64,000 bases of DNA from Paenibacillus sp. JDR-2 (GTDB lineage: Bacteria; Bacillota; Bacilli; Paenibacillales; Paenibacillaceae): assembly GCF_000023585.1 (NCBI RefSeq), contig NC_012914.1:396001-460000 (forward strand), written 5' to 3'. Numbering within the stretch: the stretch's first letter is position 1; each line of letters begins with the position of its first letter. Position numbers and translations under genes: made by a program. Under the pieces are notes generated by a model, which saw only the letters and a list, made by a program, of their open reading frames with translations, made no database searches and had not been told where the DNA came from. Below are positions 43,934 through 52,104 of this stretch, piece by piece.

Positions 43934-44767
43934 TTACTCCGACAACAGAAAATCGATTACAGCTTTCTCGAACGCATCAGGAAACTCTACATTGGGGAGA
44001 TGGACGGCAGGCAGTATAAGAAGCTTTGCGTGCGGCACCGTCTCGGCAATTAATTCGCCATGGCTGGGGAGCGTTACCGTATCATGCTGACCGGCAATGA
44101 CTAATGTGGGGCTGCTGATAAGAGCAGCGGTCCGGCGCAGGTCCATGTCGCGGATTGCGGCCCAGCTGCCTCCGATTCCTTCTGCGCGGGTGGCGAGGAC
44201 CATTTGGCGAAAGGCTGCGACAATCTCGCTCTCCGACTCGATCATAGGCGAAGGAAACCAATTGTTGATAAACATATCTGCGAATCCGTTCAGGTTCTCC
44301 GCCTGCAGAACCGAGTCAATTAAGCCATTCCACTGCTCAGATGGTCCCAGATAGGACGAGGTATTGCTCAAGACCAGCCGGCTGATCCGTTCGGGAGCAT
44401 GAATCCCAAGCCATTGTCCGACGGCACCGCCGAGTGACAGCCCGAGAAAATGGACGCGGCCGATCTGAAGCGAGTCGAGCAGCTCGATGACATCTCTGCC
44501 CATTCGGTCCATGGAATAAGGTCCGGCTGGAGTATCCGAGTCGCCGTGTCCGCGATAGTCGTAGCGCAGCACGCGGAAATGCTCGGTAAACCGAGCGATC
44601 TGTCCGTCCCACATATTCATGGAAGTAGCAATAGAGTTAGCGAGCATCAGTATCGGCTTGCCGGCTGCCCCATCGATTCGAAAAGCAATTCGTATCCCTT
44701 CACCGGTCGTAAAAAAGCTTACCCCGCTCGTTCTATTTGTTTCATTAAAGGTCGCAGTCATCGTCAT
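43934..44767 (-). CDS. alpha/beta hydrolase, 3-oxoadipate enol-lactonase-like
   Basis: This 277-residue hydrolase has the oxyanion HG-like region (MLANSIATSMNMWDGQI), the nucleophile elbow GLSLGGAVGQW with Ser near residue 110, and a late Asp and His (GQHDTVT, PAVHLPNVEFP). The pattern DYRGHGDSDTPAGPYSMDRMGRDV matches PcaD-like lactonases. No aromatic-degradation genes are nearby, so the substrate is uncertain. GGGAGATGG precedes the start. It is divergent from an Lrp-type regulator with about 145 bp between them. Confidence 0.85.
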   Translation of the reverse strand: MTMTATFNETNRTSGVSFFTTGEGIRIAFRIDGAAGKPILMLANSIATSMNMWDGQIARFTEHFRVLRYDYRGHGDSDTPAGPYSMDRMGRDVIELLDSLQIGRVHFLGLSLGGAVGQWLGIHAPERISRLVLSNTSSYLGPSEQWNGLIDSVLQAENLNGFADMFINNWFPSPMIESESEIVAAFRQMVLATRAEGIGGSWAAIRDMDLRRTAALISSPTLVIAGQHDTVTLPSHGELIAETVPHAKLLILPAVHLPNVEFPDAFEKAVIDFLLSE

Positions 44768-44911
44768 CCATCTCCCTCATTGGTTATTAGTGACAGTTTA
44801 TTGGAATCGGCTTACAATTTACATGAGAAGATTAAGGAGTTTGACGCCCGAAAGCTTCATTATTACTGTAGTAGCTGTCCCAAACCTTTAATTAAGAGGT
44901 GATCCCCATTT

Positions 44912-45355
44912 ATGGACCAAATTGATCATAAAATACTGTCGATCCTTCATGATAACGCTAGAATTACGATATCGGAGATGAGCCGCATCATCGCTATGTC
45001 GCAGCCGGCTGTTACCGAGAGGCTTCGAAAGCTCGAGGAGCAGGGAGTCATTACGGGCTACCGGGCAGAACTGTCTTTATCCAAGCTTGGCAAGTATACA
45101 ACGGCGTTTGTATTGTTTAAGTCGAACAACTGCAAAGAATTTGAAGCTTTTAGCGAGGCCGCACCTGAGATCGTGGATTTCTACCGAACGAGCGGGGAAT
45201 TCAATTATTTATTAAAGGTTGTGACGGAAACAAGCGAGACCTTGGAGAACTTCCTTGAGAAATGTCATACTTTTGGATTTTCTTCGACTCTGGTCGTACT
45301 ATCCACCCGATTCGAGGATAAACTTTTTCCCGCATTTCTCCCCAACCAAGCATAA
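44912..45355 (+). CDS. Lrp/AsnC-family transcriptional regulator
   Basis: This 147-residue protein has an N-terminal helix-turn-helix (DHKILSILHDNARITISEM, AMSQPAVTERLRKLEEQGVI). The C-terminal RAM (alpha/beta ferredoxin-like) sensing domain includes FYRTSGEFNYLLKVVTE. AGAGGTGATC precedes the ATG by about 8 bases. It may control the divergent hydrolase gene or genes elsewhere. The effector is probably an amino acid or similar small molecule, from family knowledge. Confidence 0.9.
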   Translation: MDQIDHKILSILHDNARITISEMSRIIAMSQPAVTERLRKLEEQGVITGYRAELSLSKLGKYTTAFVLFKSNNCKEFEAFSEAAPEIVDFYRTSGEFNYLLKVVTETSETLENFLEKCHTFGFSSTLVVLSTRFEDKLFPAFLPNQA

Positions 45356-45364
45356 ATCCCGAAT

Positions 45365-45413
45365 AAACCGCGTACTTAGTGAAGCAAGACTTCATAAGCA
45401 TCGCGGTTTTTTT
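45365..45413 (+). terminator. intrinsic terminator of the Lrp-type gene
   Basis: AAACCGCG (45365-45372) pairs with CGCGGTTT (45402-45409), with an inner GAAG/CTTC stem, and seven T. Confidence 0.85.
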
Positions 45414-45502
45414 GTGCTTGGATAAGCGTTTTGTTTTTGCGCAAAGATGCCATACTGAACGAATAGCGAGTAGGGATATAGGTTTTTAAGGAGTGATAAC
45501 AA

Positions 45503-46411
45503 ATGAAGCTGTATGACTGCGCTATTATAGGAGGCGGGCCGGCTGGTCTTAATGCGGCGCTTGTACTGGGGAGAGCAAGGCGGCACGTTGTGCTGTTTGA
45601 CGATAATAAGCCGCGGAATGCGGTGACCCGGGAATCGCATGGATTTATTACAAGAGATGGCGTGAAGCCCGATGAGTTCCGGCGGGCTGCGCATCTTGAT
45701 ATAAGCAAATATCCTTCTGTGCAAGTGGTTCGGAATAAGGCCGTGGATATGGTGAAGCGGGGGCACGCCCTGTTTCTCGTAAAGGCAAGTACCGGAGAGG
45801 TGTATCAGGCACGGACGATTATACTGGCGCTTGGACTAAAGGAGAAGCTGCCCGACATAACGGGTGTCGCCGATTATTACGGCTCTTCCTTGTTCAGCTG
45901 TCCTTACTGCGACGGATGGGAGCTAAGGGACCAGCCTCTTGCCGTGATATCAGAGAATGAGTCCCATCGCTTCTCGATGGCGTCCACAGTCTACAACTGG
46001 AGCAAAGATCTCATTGTGTGCACCAATGGGGTCGGAACGTTTGAGCCGCAGCAACGGGCGAAGCTTATGAGCCGGGGTGTGCGGATCTTCGAGCAGCCCA
46101 TCGCTTCTCTGAGGGGAAAAAGCGGCCGTCTGCAAAAGATCGTTTTTGCCGACGGGACGGAAGTAGCGCGTACGGGAGGTTTTGTAACGTCTGACTGGTA
46201 TCTCCCGATCCGCATTGCCGAGAAATTAGGCTGCAGATTAAATGAAAGCGGTGGTCTGGCGATAGATGATTACGGAAAAACAACCGTAGAGCATGTCTAC
46301 ACAGCCGGCGATGCGGCAACAATCTCGCCTGCCCAGCTTATTGTTGCGGCTGCCGGAGGTAGCAAAGCGGCGATGAGCGTGAATACCGCGCTGACCCATT
46401 TGGATTTTTAA
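45503..46411 (+). CDS. thioredoxin-reductase-like FAD/NAD(P) oxidoreductase
   Basis: This 302-residue flavoprotein has the FAD-binding N-terminus CAIIGGGPAGLNAALVLGRA. The redox-active disulphide is in FSCPYCDGWE (CxxC near residue 134). The C-terminal FAD motif is TAGDAATISPAQLIVAA. It is of TrxR/bacillithiol-disulphide-reductase-like low-molecular-weight type. AAGGAG lies 9 bases before the ATG. The partner could be a thioredoxin or low-molecular-weight thiol; none is encoded nearby. Confidence 0.87.
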   Translation: MKLYDCAIIGGGPAGLNAALVLGRARRHVVLFDDNKPRNAVTRESHGFITRDGVKPDEFRRAAHLDISKYPSVQVVRNKAVDMVKRGHALFLVKASTGEVYQARTIILALGLKEKLPDITGVADYYGSSLFSCPYCDGWELRDQPLAVISENESHRFSMASTVYNWSKDLIVCTNGVGTFEPQQRAKLMSRGVRIFEQPIASLRGKSGRLQKIVFADGTEVARTGGFVTSDWYLPIRIAEKLGCRLNESGGLAIDDYGKTTVEHVYTAGDAATISPAQLIVAAAGGSKAAMSVNTALTHLDF

Positions 46412-46516
46412 GATGCTATGCCATTTCATAATGAGACTGTAGCATTCGGCTTACGGAACGCATAAGGTGAATTCTCCGCGGATACCCTACTTAATGGCAA
46501 AGGAGGGGATTTGAAC

Positions 46517-46648
46517 ATGGAATCGACTAGCGAATTTGTAGCGAAGGTTCATGCCACGCAAGCTAAACAGAAGAAAAACAAGATTCATCATGGCAAAGGC
46601 AAGGCGTCCCAAAAGCTGCAAAATGTGCAGCATACAAACAATCCTTAG
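46517..46648 (+). CDS. 43-residue basic small protein, DUF4023-like
   Basis: ATG 46517 follows AAGGAGGGG at good spacing. The peptide (MESTSEFVAKVHATQAKQKK, then NKIHHGKGKASQKLQNVQ, ending HTNNP) is Lys/His/Gln-rich with no membrane segment. The ESTSEFV start and HGKGK centre resemble small Bacillales proteins annotated DUF4023; this is from memory. A possible terminator follows (46663-46700). The role is unknown, perhaps nucleic-acid binding or spore-associated. Confidence 0.65.
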   Translation: MESTSEFVAKVHATQAKQKKNKIHHGKGKASQKLQNVQHTNNP

Positions 46649-46662
46649 TCCAATGAACGGTT

Positions 46663-46700
46663 CCGCCCGTGTCTTCGGTTACTCCGAGTCCGGGCGGTTT
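46663..46700 (+). terminator. probable intrinsic terminator
   Basis: CCGCCCG (46663-46669) pairs with CGGGCGG (46691-46697), followed by only three T. Confidence 0.5.
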
Positions 46701-46766
46701 GTGCGAAAAGAAGCTAAAATGTCAATCCATGGATTGACAAAAGAGTGCAGTTACGGCATCATAAAC

Positions 46767-46786
46767 ATATGAATAGTTGTTCATAT
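46767..46786. promoter_or_regulatory. ArsR/SmtB (CzrA-like) metal-responsive operator
   Basis: ATATGAA (46767-46773) and TTCATAT (46780-46786) are perfect arms with 6 bp between. This is the TGAA-N6-TTCA core recognised by SmtB/CzrA-type zinc sensors. It ends 23 bp before the CDF exporter start. Confidence 0.7.
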
Positions 46787-46809
46787 ATATAAAGTGAGGT
46801 GCCAGTCTT

Positions 46810-47847
46810 ATGAGTCATGAACATAACCATCCGGAAGAGGAGCACGCCCATACGCATTCCGGCGAGGAGCATGAGCCAAGCTGCAGCGTCGGACATCACC
46901 ACGGCAACGGCCACGGGCATAGTCACGGGCATCATGGTCATGACCATGGGCATCACGGGCATCATCATCATTTTGACATGTCGGGCAACAAGACCGGATT
47001 ATTTATTGCGTTAATCATTACCGCAGGCATTATGGTATTGGAGTTTGTTGGGGGGCTGGTGACGAACAGCCTTGCGCTTCTGTCCGATTCGGGGCATATG
47101 CTTAGCGACGTAAGCGCATTGGCGCTTAGCCTTGTGGCTGTATGGTTTGCGGCGCGCCCGGCTTCGGCAGTTCGTACGTTTGGTTTTCACCGGTTTGAGA
47201 TACTGGCGGCTTTATTTAACGGGATTACGCTTGTTGTTATCTCGGTGTTTATTATTTGGGAAGCCATTGGCCGTTTGTTTGATCCTCCGTCCGTGGCCAG
47301 CGGCTCGATGATGCTGATTGCGGCCATTGGCCTGCTCGCCAACCTCGTAAGCGCTTGGGCACTGCTGCGCAAAGGGGATGTTCATAACAATTTGAACGTA
47401 AGGAGCGCTTACCTGCACGTGCTCAGCGATGCGCTTGGTTCGGTTGGGGCTGTGCTTGCGGGGCTTCTGATCTACCTGTTCGACTGGAATATTGCCGATC
47501 CGATTATTTCGATTGTGGTAGCCGTGCTTATTGTAAAAAGCGCCTGGGGCGTGCTCAAGCATACCGTCCATATTCTGATGGAAGGGACTCCGGTTAACGT
47601 GGACGAGAAGGAAGTGCGCGCTGCGCTTGGAGAAATCGAAGGTGTCGTTGATGTGCATGACCTTCACATTTGGACGATTACTTCCGGTCTGGATTCCTTG
47701 AGCTGCCACCTGCAGGTCGCAGACGGAACGGATTGCCAAGGAGTGCTGCAGGCCGCGATCGTGCTGATCGAAGAGCGCTTTGGCATCCAGCATTCCACGA
47801 TTCAAGTGGAGAGCTCGCGTATCCGGCATATGGAGCTGCAGGTTTAG
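46810..47847 (+). CDS. czcD: cation diffusion facilitator, zinc/cobalt/cadmium exporter
   Basis: This 345-residue CDF transporter has a very His-rich N-terminus (residues 1-55, many HxH pairs) expected to bind zinc. Six transmembrane helices follow. The metal site is SLALLSDSGHMLSDVSALALS in helix 2 and a DALGSVG-type site in helix 5. A cytoplasmic C-terminal dimer domain (VHDLHIWTITSG) ends it. An ArsR-type palindrome overlaps the likely promoter, so metal induction is probable. The repressor gene is not adjacent. Confidence 0.92.
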   Translation: MSHEHNHPEEEHAHTHSGEEHEPSCSVGHHHGNGHGHSHGHHGHDHGHHGHHHHFDMSGNKTGLFIALIITAGIMVLEFVGGLVTNSLALLSDSGHMLSDVSALALSLVAVWFAARPASAVRTFGFHRFEILAALFNGITLVVISVFIIWEAIGRLFDPPSVASGSMMLIAAIGLLANLVSAWALLRKGDVHNNLNVRSAYLHVLSDALGSVGAVLAGLLIYLFDWNIADPIISIVVAVLIVKSAWGVLKHTVHILMEGTPVNVDEKEVRAALGEIEGVVDVHDLHIWTITSGLDSLSCHLQVADGTDCQGVLQAAIVLIEERFGIQHSTIQVESSRIRHMELQV

Positions 47848-48305
47848 CGGGAGCCCCGAGGTGCTGCAGCCGTTAGCGATGCGAGCAATGTGCGGCGGCT
47901 ATGTACAGCTGTATCTCGAGCATTGAAGCTGCTCTGTGCAGAGTGAAAGTACTGCCGTTCGCCCACGTTGCATGAAATGCAGGATATAAATGAATATTGG
48001 CCCAGTAACCTGAACTATACTGCACAGAATGCATCATATTAGTGATTTATAGCCCTAATCGGCTCGTATTGACGCAATATACTGCATTATGTGCAACGTA
48101 ACTCTTCTATCGGCCTGCAAATCTGCGTAAATACTGCATATCGTACAATGTATTTTCAGCAAGCCTGTAACTGGTGGAGCGGAATAGCGGTTTTACATAT
48201 ACGGTGGGCTTCCTTTCCTAGTTGCATAGCCCGTTGATCGTGACCAATGCTCTGGTTCTGTCGGAGAGTAACCATTAAGCCGGAACACGCCCAGCCCAAC
48301 GCAAG
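47848..48305. repeat. gene-free region with degenerate TGCAT/ATGCA hairpins
   Basis: Four imperfect copies of an ACTGCATnnnnTGCA-like hairpin occur at about 47968, 48019, 48081 and 48133, spaced 50-62 bp. GC-richer linkers lie between them. The layout resembles the other hairpin loci in this window but is more decayed. No coding frame with a ribosome binding site is seen here. Confidence 0.5.
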
Positions 48306-48335
48306 AACGCCGCCCTTCATTGGGCGGCGTTTTAT
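48306..48335. terminator. terminator beyond the yvbH-like gene, likely bidirectional
   Basis: AACGCCGCCC (48306-48315) pairs perfectly with GGGCGGCGTT (48322-48331), followed on the plus strand by TTATT. It lies just after the stop of the minus-strand gene. Confidence 0.75.
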
Positions 48336-48344
48336 TGTTGCGCG

Positions 48345-48968
48345 TTAAAGATTGATATAACGATCGAAGATAGCACCGAAGTCTTTTACTTTGTACTGCT
48401 TTTGCGCGCCTTCGAGCCAGTTGAATGCGGATTTGTTCAGCTTGTCGAACGTATCGGCTACATCGTAGTCGCCTTTATGCGCATGGCTTAACGTCGAGGA
48501 CGCCAGCTCCAGGCTTTGGCGGGCAAAGCCGAGGCTGATTTCGTTCTCGTGGTGGATTTCGGAGATTTTGAAAAGAGATTTGTACAAGTCCTTCACTTGC
48601 TCGATATGCTTCTTATTCACGTCAATGGAGAACGCTACGGAACCAATAACGAATTTGATCTCGACATCCAGATCGACCGTGCCGGCTGTCTCCAGCGCTA
48701 CGTTGCTGATCTTATTCGTTGCGTATGGATAACGGTGCAGCATCCGTTTCTTGCTGACCGCGCTGGTGCCGTCCAGATGAATAAGGGCGAAGTTGGTGAA
48801 GCAATACTCATCGGTTTTCGATTTGATCAGAAAATAAATCTTTTCCCCGTCTTCGTGCATGACGTAATCATCAGAATCCACCTTATCATAATTCTCCGGC
48901 CGGATAACCGACCCGATATCGCTGAGGCCGAGTAGGTCGGCAGCTACTTTTCCGAACAATCTTACCAT
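48345..48968 (-). CDS. yvbH: bacterial PH-domain protein, YvbH-like
   Basis: This 207-residue cytoplasmic protein starts MVRLFGKVAADLLGLSDIG. The stretch DSDDYVMHEDGEKIYFLIKSK followed by CFTNFALIHLDG is typical of YvbH-type bPH_1 proteins. The C-terminal part is helical (LYKSLFKISEIHHENEI). GGAGAGG lies very close to the ATG. Function in the family is unknown; PH-like domains may bind lipids or proteins. It is monocistronic. Confidence 0.8.
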   Translation of the reverse strand: MVRLFGKVAADLLGLSDIGSVIRPENYDKVDSDDYVMHEDGEKIYFLIKSKTDEYCFTNFALIHLDGTSAVSKKRMLHRYPYATNKISNVALETAGTVDLDVEIKFVIGSVAFSIDVNKKHIEQVKDLYKSLFKISEIHHENEISLGFARQSLELASSTLSHAHKGDYDVADTFDKLNKSAFNWLEGAQKQYKVKDFGAIFDRYINL

Positions 48969-49048
48969 TCCTCTCCATAGGCAGATTCAATCACTCTATC
49001 ATTATATATACGGAATGGGGGAATATTCTAGATTATCCTTAACGTAGC

Positions 49049-50269
49049 TTAAGACTGCTCCGCAGCTGCTTTGGAAGCGGCCATTTTTTCCTCCATATGC
49101 TGTCTCTTCACCAGAATGGCGGCCAGCATCAGCATAAGGCCGTTAATAATAAATACCCATTTAATCGGGATGATGCCGCCTAGCACGCCCCCGATAACGG
49201 GTCCCAGCATGGTGGCGAACTGGGTAGCCGATTGGTTCAAGCTGAAAGCTCGGCCGCGGAAGCTTGTCTCCGTCGACTTCACGATCATCGCATTAATAGC
49301 CGGGGTCACCCCGGCGAAGAAGAGGCCGTACACGAAGCGTAATATTCCGAACTCGGCTATATGGCCGACGAAGAACTGCAGGCAGTTGCCGATCCCGCCG
49401 CCAAGCAGGCCGATAAAGAGCACCTTCGAGAAGCCGATCCTTGAGCCGAATTTGCCCCATTGCGGAGCGGCAATCAAGGTCGCGATCCCGACGGCCGAGA
49501 ACACGATCCCGGCTTGCAGCGAGGCATCATGCTCGTTTGTCCCTAGTTGAAGCACGTAAACGGTAAGCAGCGGCTCGAGAATCATAACCGAGAACATCGC
49601 AAGTCCTGACATGCCAAGGAGCGTCAGGAAAGCTTTATTATGCGAGGCATGCTTCAGGTCATCCAGGACCGAGGAGCGCACGCCGGAGCGGTTGAATTTA
49701 TGCTCGGTAGCGAAGAAGGTTGCGATAAGCGCAGCCACAAGGACGATACAGCCGGAAAAAACAAACGATTCCCGGTTCCCGATATAATGGCTGACCGTAC
49801 CGCCAATGAGCGGTCCCATAATGCCGCCCGTTGCGCCGGAGGTTGCCATGATGCCAAGGGCGTAGCCGGATTTTTCCTCCGGCGTATTCGTTGCGACAAG
49901 GGCGATAGCCGCAGGCACGTAGCCGGCAAGCAGGCCTTGGAACACCCGCAGAATCAGGAATACATACGGATCATGGACAAAGAACGTAATGAAATAAAGT
50001 GCCGCTAAGCTGAAGCCCGAACGAATGAGCATCGGCTTGCGGCCATATTTGTCAGCTAGCGATCCCCAATAAGGCGCGATAAGCGCACTGGCCAGAAACG
50101 TAATGCCAAACGCGAACCCCGACCACATTTCCAGATGATTATTCACTCCGAGATCATTATGCAGGAATAGCGGAATGAACGGAATAGATACGGAATAGGC
50201 CGTGCTGCAAAAGAAAACACCAATCCATAAAACGATCAAATTGCGTTTCCACGAGTAAGGCTGGGTCAT
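49049..50269 (-). CDS. MFS multidrug efflux transporter, DHA1 (MdtG-like)
   Basis: This protein of about 406 residues has 12 hydrophobic segments. The loop 2-3 motif is GSLADKYGRKPML, and LRVFQGLLAGYVPAAIALVA resembles helix 4/5 of tetracycline/drug antiporters. The likely start is ATG 50269 because AGGA is about 10 bases upstream; the in-frame GTG at 50278 overlaps that site. It is probably a proton-coupled exporter of unknown substrate. No regulator is adjacent. About 190 bp separate it from the next minus-strand gene. Confidence 0.88.
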   Translation of the reverse strand: MTQPYSWKRNLIVLWIGVFFCSTAYSVSIPFIPLFLHNDLGVNNHLEMWSGFAFGITFLASALIAPYWGSLADKYGRKPMLIRSGFSLAALYFITFFVHDPYVFLILRVFQGLLAGYVPAAIALVATNTPEEKSGYALGIMATSGATGGIMGPLIGGTVSHYIGNRESFVFSGCIVLVAALIATFFATEHKFNRSGVRSSVLDDLKHASHNKAFLTLLGMSGLAMFSVMILEPLLTVYVLQLGTNEHDASLQAGIVFSAVGIATLIAAPQWGKFGSRIGFSKVLFIGLLGGGIGNCLQFFVGHIAEFGILRFVYGLFFAGVTPAINAMIVKSTETSFRGRAFSLNQSATQFATMLGPVIGGVLGGIIPIKWVFIINGLMLMLAAILVKRQHMEEKMAASKAAAEQS

Positions 50270-50471
50270 GTCAGTCACATCCTAAAGAGTACGTCAGAGT
50301 ACGATTTTTTCTTTTATTGTAAACCTATTTTTACAGAATCTCCATGTTCGGCGGGAAAAACAATACTTTTGTCCTTGCGGCAGCTTCGTTAACCTCATTA
50401 ATTAAGGCGGTTGTTCCATGAGAAAAAGCCTCCGGATTCAAGCTGGCGGAAGCTTAATTAACGATGTGAAA

Positions 50472-51278
50472 TTAATACCGCAAAGCCTCAAGCAGGCAGG
50501 CGTTGAACAGATCCAGCTCCTCGTAAAAAATCGCGTGACCGCTGTTATCGAACCGGAGCAGGATGGAATTCGGGATTGTTTCCTTCATTATTATAGCCAG
50601 CTCGAACGGACAAATGCGGTCGTACACCCCGTGGAAAATGTACGTCGGTACCTTGATCCGTGCCAGATCGGCCTTCACATTCTCATCTCTTAACGTATAT
50701 CCGCAGGCGATAATAGCCCGGGGCGATTGGTCTAGCTGCACGGAGTCGAACCATTGCCTGAACGCCGGCGTCGGTTCGTTATGGAAGAACAGCTTGCCGA
50801 ATTCCTGCAGCATAAGCGGACGGTCGCGGTAAGCGAGACTGATGAGGGCGTCCAGTCCCTCGGGCGGCATGCCCTGCGGGAAGCCGGGCTGCTTCGTAAT
50901 ATAAGGGGCGGCCGCGGCGAACAGGAGCAGCTTGCTGACGCCATGACCGGCATGCCGCCCCATGTAGCGGACGGCTACCGCACCGCCCATCGAGAAGGCG
51001 GCAAGGGTAATCTCTTTGTAGCCTAGCGTATCGATAATGCAGCGCACGTCATCGGCCATTCGGTCCATGCTGTAGCTCTCCCACGGGGAATCCGATTTGC
51101 CAAAACCCCGGAGATCCATCCGGATGCAGCGGTATCCGTACTTGGGCAGCTCGTTGATCTGGTATTCGTACATACGGTGATCCAGCGGATAGCCGTGCAC
51201 GAACAGGATCGGCTGCCCCACGCCCGTGTCCTCCACGTACAGACTAACGCCCGGCTCAACATCAATATAATAATTCAA
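50472..51278 (-). CDS. alpha/beta hydrolase
   Basis: This 268-residue alpha/beta hydrolase has the HGYPLDHRMYEYQI oxyanion region, the nucleophile elbow AAFSMGGAVAV (A-x-S-x-G form, Ser near residue 95), a late Asp in GVYDRICPF and His in NSGHAIFYEE. It starts at TTG 51278 with AAGGAG about 9 bases upstream. Relatives include haloperoxidase-like and lactonase-like esterases; no substrate is evident. About 800 bp of gene-free repeat DNA lie upstream. Confidence 0.85.
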   Translation of the reverse strand: MNYYIDVEPGVSLYVEDTGVGQPILFVHGYPLDHRMYEYQINELPKYGYRCIRMDLRGFGKSDSPWESYSMDRMADDVRCIIDTLGYKEITLAAFSMGGAVAVRYMGRHAGHGVSKLLLFAAAAPYITKQPGFPQGMPPEGLDALISLAYRDRPLMLQEFGKLFFHNEPTPAFRQWFDSVQLDQSPRAIIACGYTLRDENVKADLARIKVPTYIFHGVYDRICPFELAIIMKETIPNSILLRFDNSGHAIFYEELDLFNACLLEALRY

Positions 51279-51534
51279 GGCTTCCGTCTCCTTCTTCTAA
51301 AGTAGTTGTAGTTAAGGTATGAGAAAAGACACTCCGTTAGAAGGAAGAGGTCCAATGTAGCAAAGGTTACCGGGCAGTGGCGCCCCATGATGCGGATGAA
51401 CTCAACGTAGGCGGACGGTGATAATTCAAAAGTAACCAGATGTTTGATTAGTGGGTAGTAGCGATGTTTAGCTAGGCTAGAGTTCCGCCAACAAACGTCA
51501 CCTACCCCTACCGGTTCTAATTCGGCATTGAGCG

Positions 51535-52050
51535 AATAAGAGGAAAAAACCGAGTTGCAGTGGGGGGAGAGAGTCGAAGAGGTGCGGAAGCAAGCGAATA
51601 AGAGGAAAAAACCGAGTTACAGCGGGGCGAGAGAACTGAGTTGGTGCGGAAGCAAGCGAATAAGAGGAAAAAACCGAGTTACAGTGGGCGAGAGAGGTGA
51701 GGTGAGGTGGGCGAGGATAGGTGAGACGGATGCGAGCGATTAAGAGGGAAACCGAGTTGTAGCGAGGTGAGCGACCCGATGTGAGGTAGAGAGTAGTCAG
51801 TAGCAGGCAAAAAGCCTACTGCAGTAGGCAAGTAAACCGGTCGATGCCGGCCGCGAGTGGAATAGCAGGCAAAAAGCCTGCTGCAGTAGGCAAGTAAACC
51901 GGTCGATGCCGGCCGCGAGTGGAATAGCAGGCAAAAAGCCTGCTGCAGTAGGCAAGTAAACCGGTCGATGCCGGCTGCGAGTGGAGTAGCAGTCAAAAAG
52001 CCTGCTGCACTAGGCAAGTGGGCCAGCCGGTGTTTGCTGGACCTCCGCTG
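51535..52050. repeat. second hairpin satellite with 62-bp period, eight monomers
   Basis: Monomer cores start at 51539, 51601, 51663, 51743, 51802, 51864, 51926 and 51988. Spacing is mostly 62 bp, with one of 80 and one of 59. The first four carry AGAGGAAAAAACC cores like the 16.4-kb array. The last four carry the 7-5-7 hairpin AGCAGGC-AAAAA-GCCTGCT or close variants, and share a linker with a CCGGTCGATGCCGG palindrome. Upstream, 51279-51534 shows nothing recognisable. Confidence 0.9.
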
Positions 52051-52067
52051 CCTGAACCGCAGCGAAC

Positions 52068-52098
52068 AAAAAAAGCTGCCCACCTGAAGGTGGACAGC
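52068..52098 (-). terminator. intrinsic terminator of the diguanylate cyclase gene
   Basis: On the minus strand GCTGTCCACC pairs with GGTGGGCAGC (plus coordinates 52075-52098), followed by seven T (52068-52074). Confidence 0.85.
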
Positions 52099-52104
52099 CA
52101 GAGC

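Noticed and set aside
50418..50693. 91-codon plus-strand frame between the MFS and hydrolase genes
   Set aside because: It is mostly antisense to the end of the minus-strand hydrolase, which has clear catalytic motifs.
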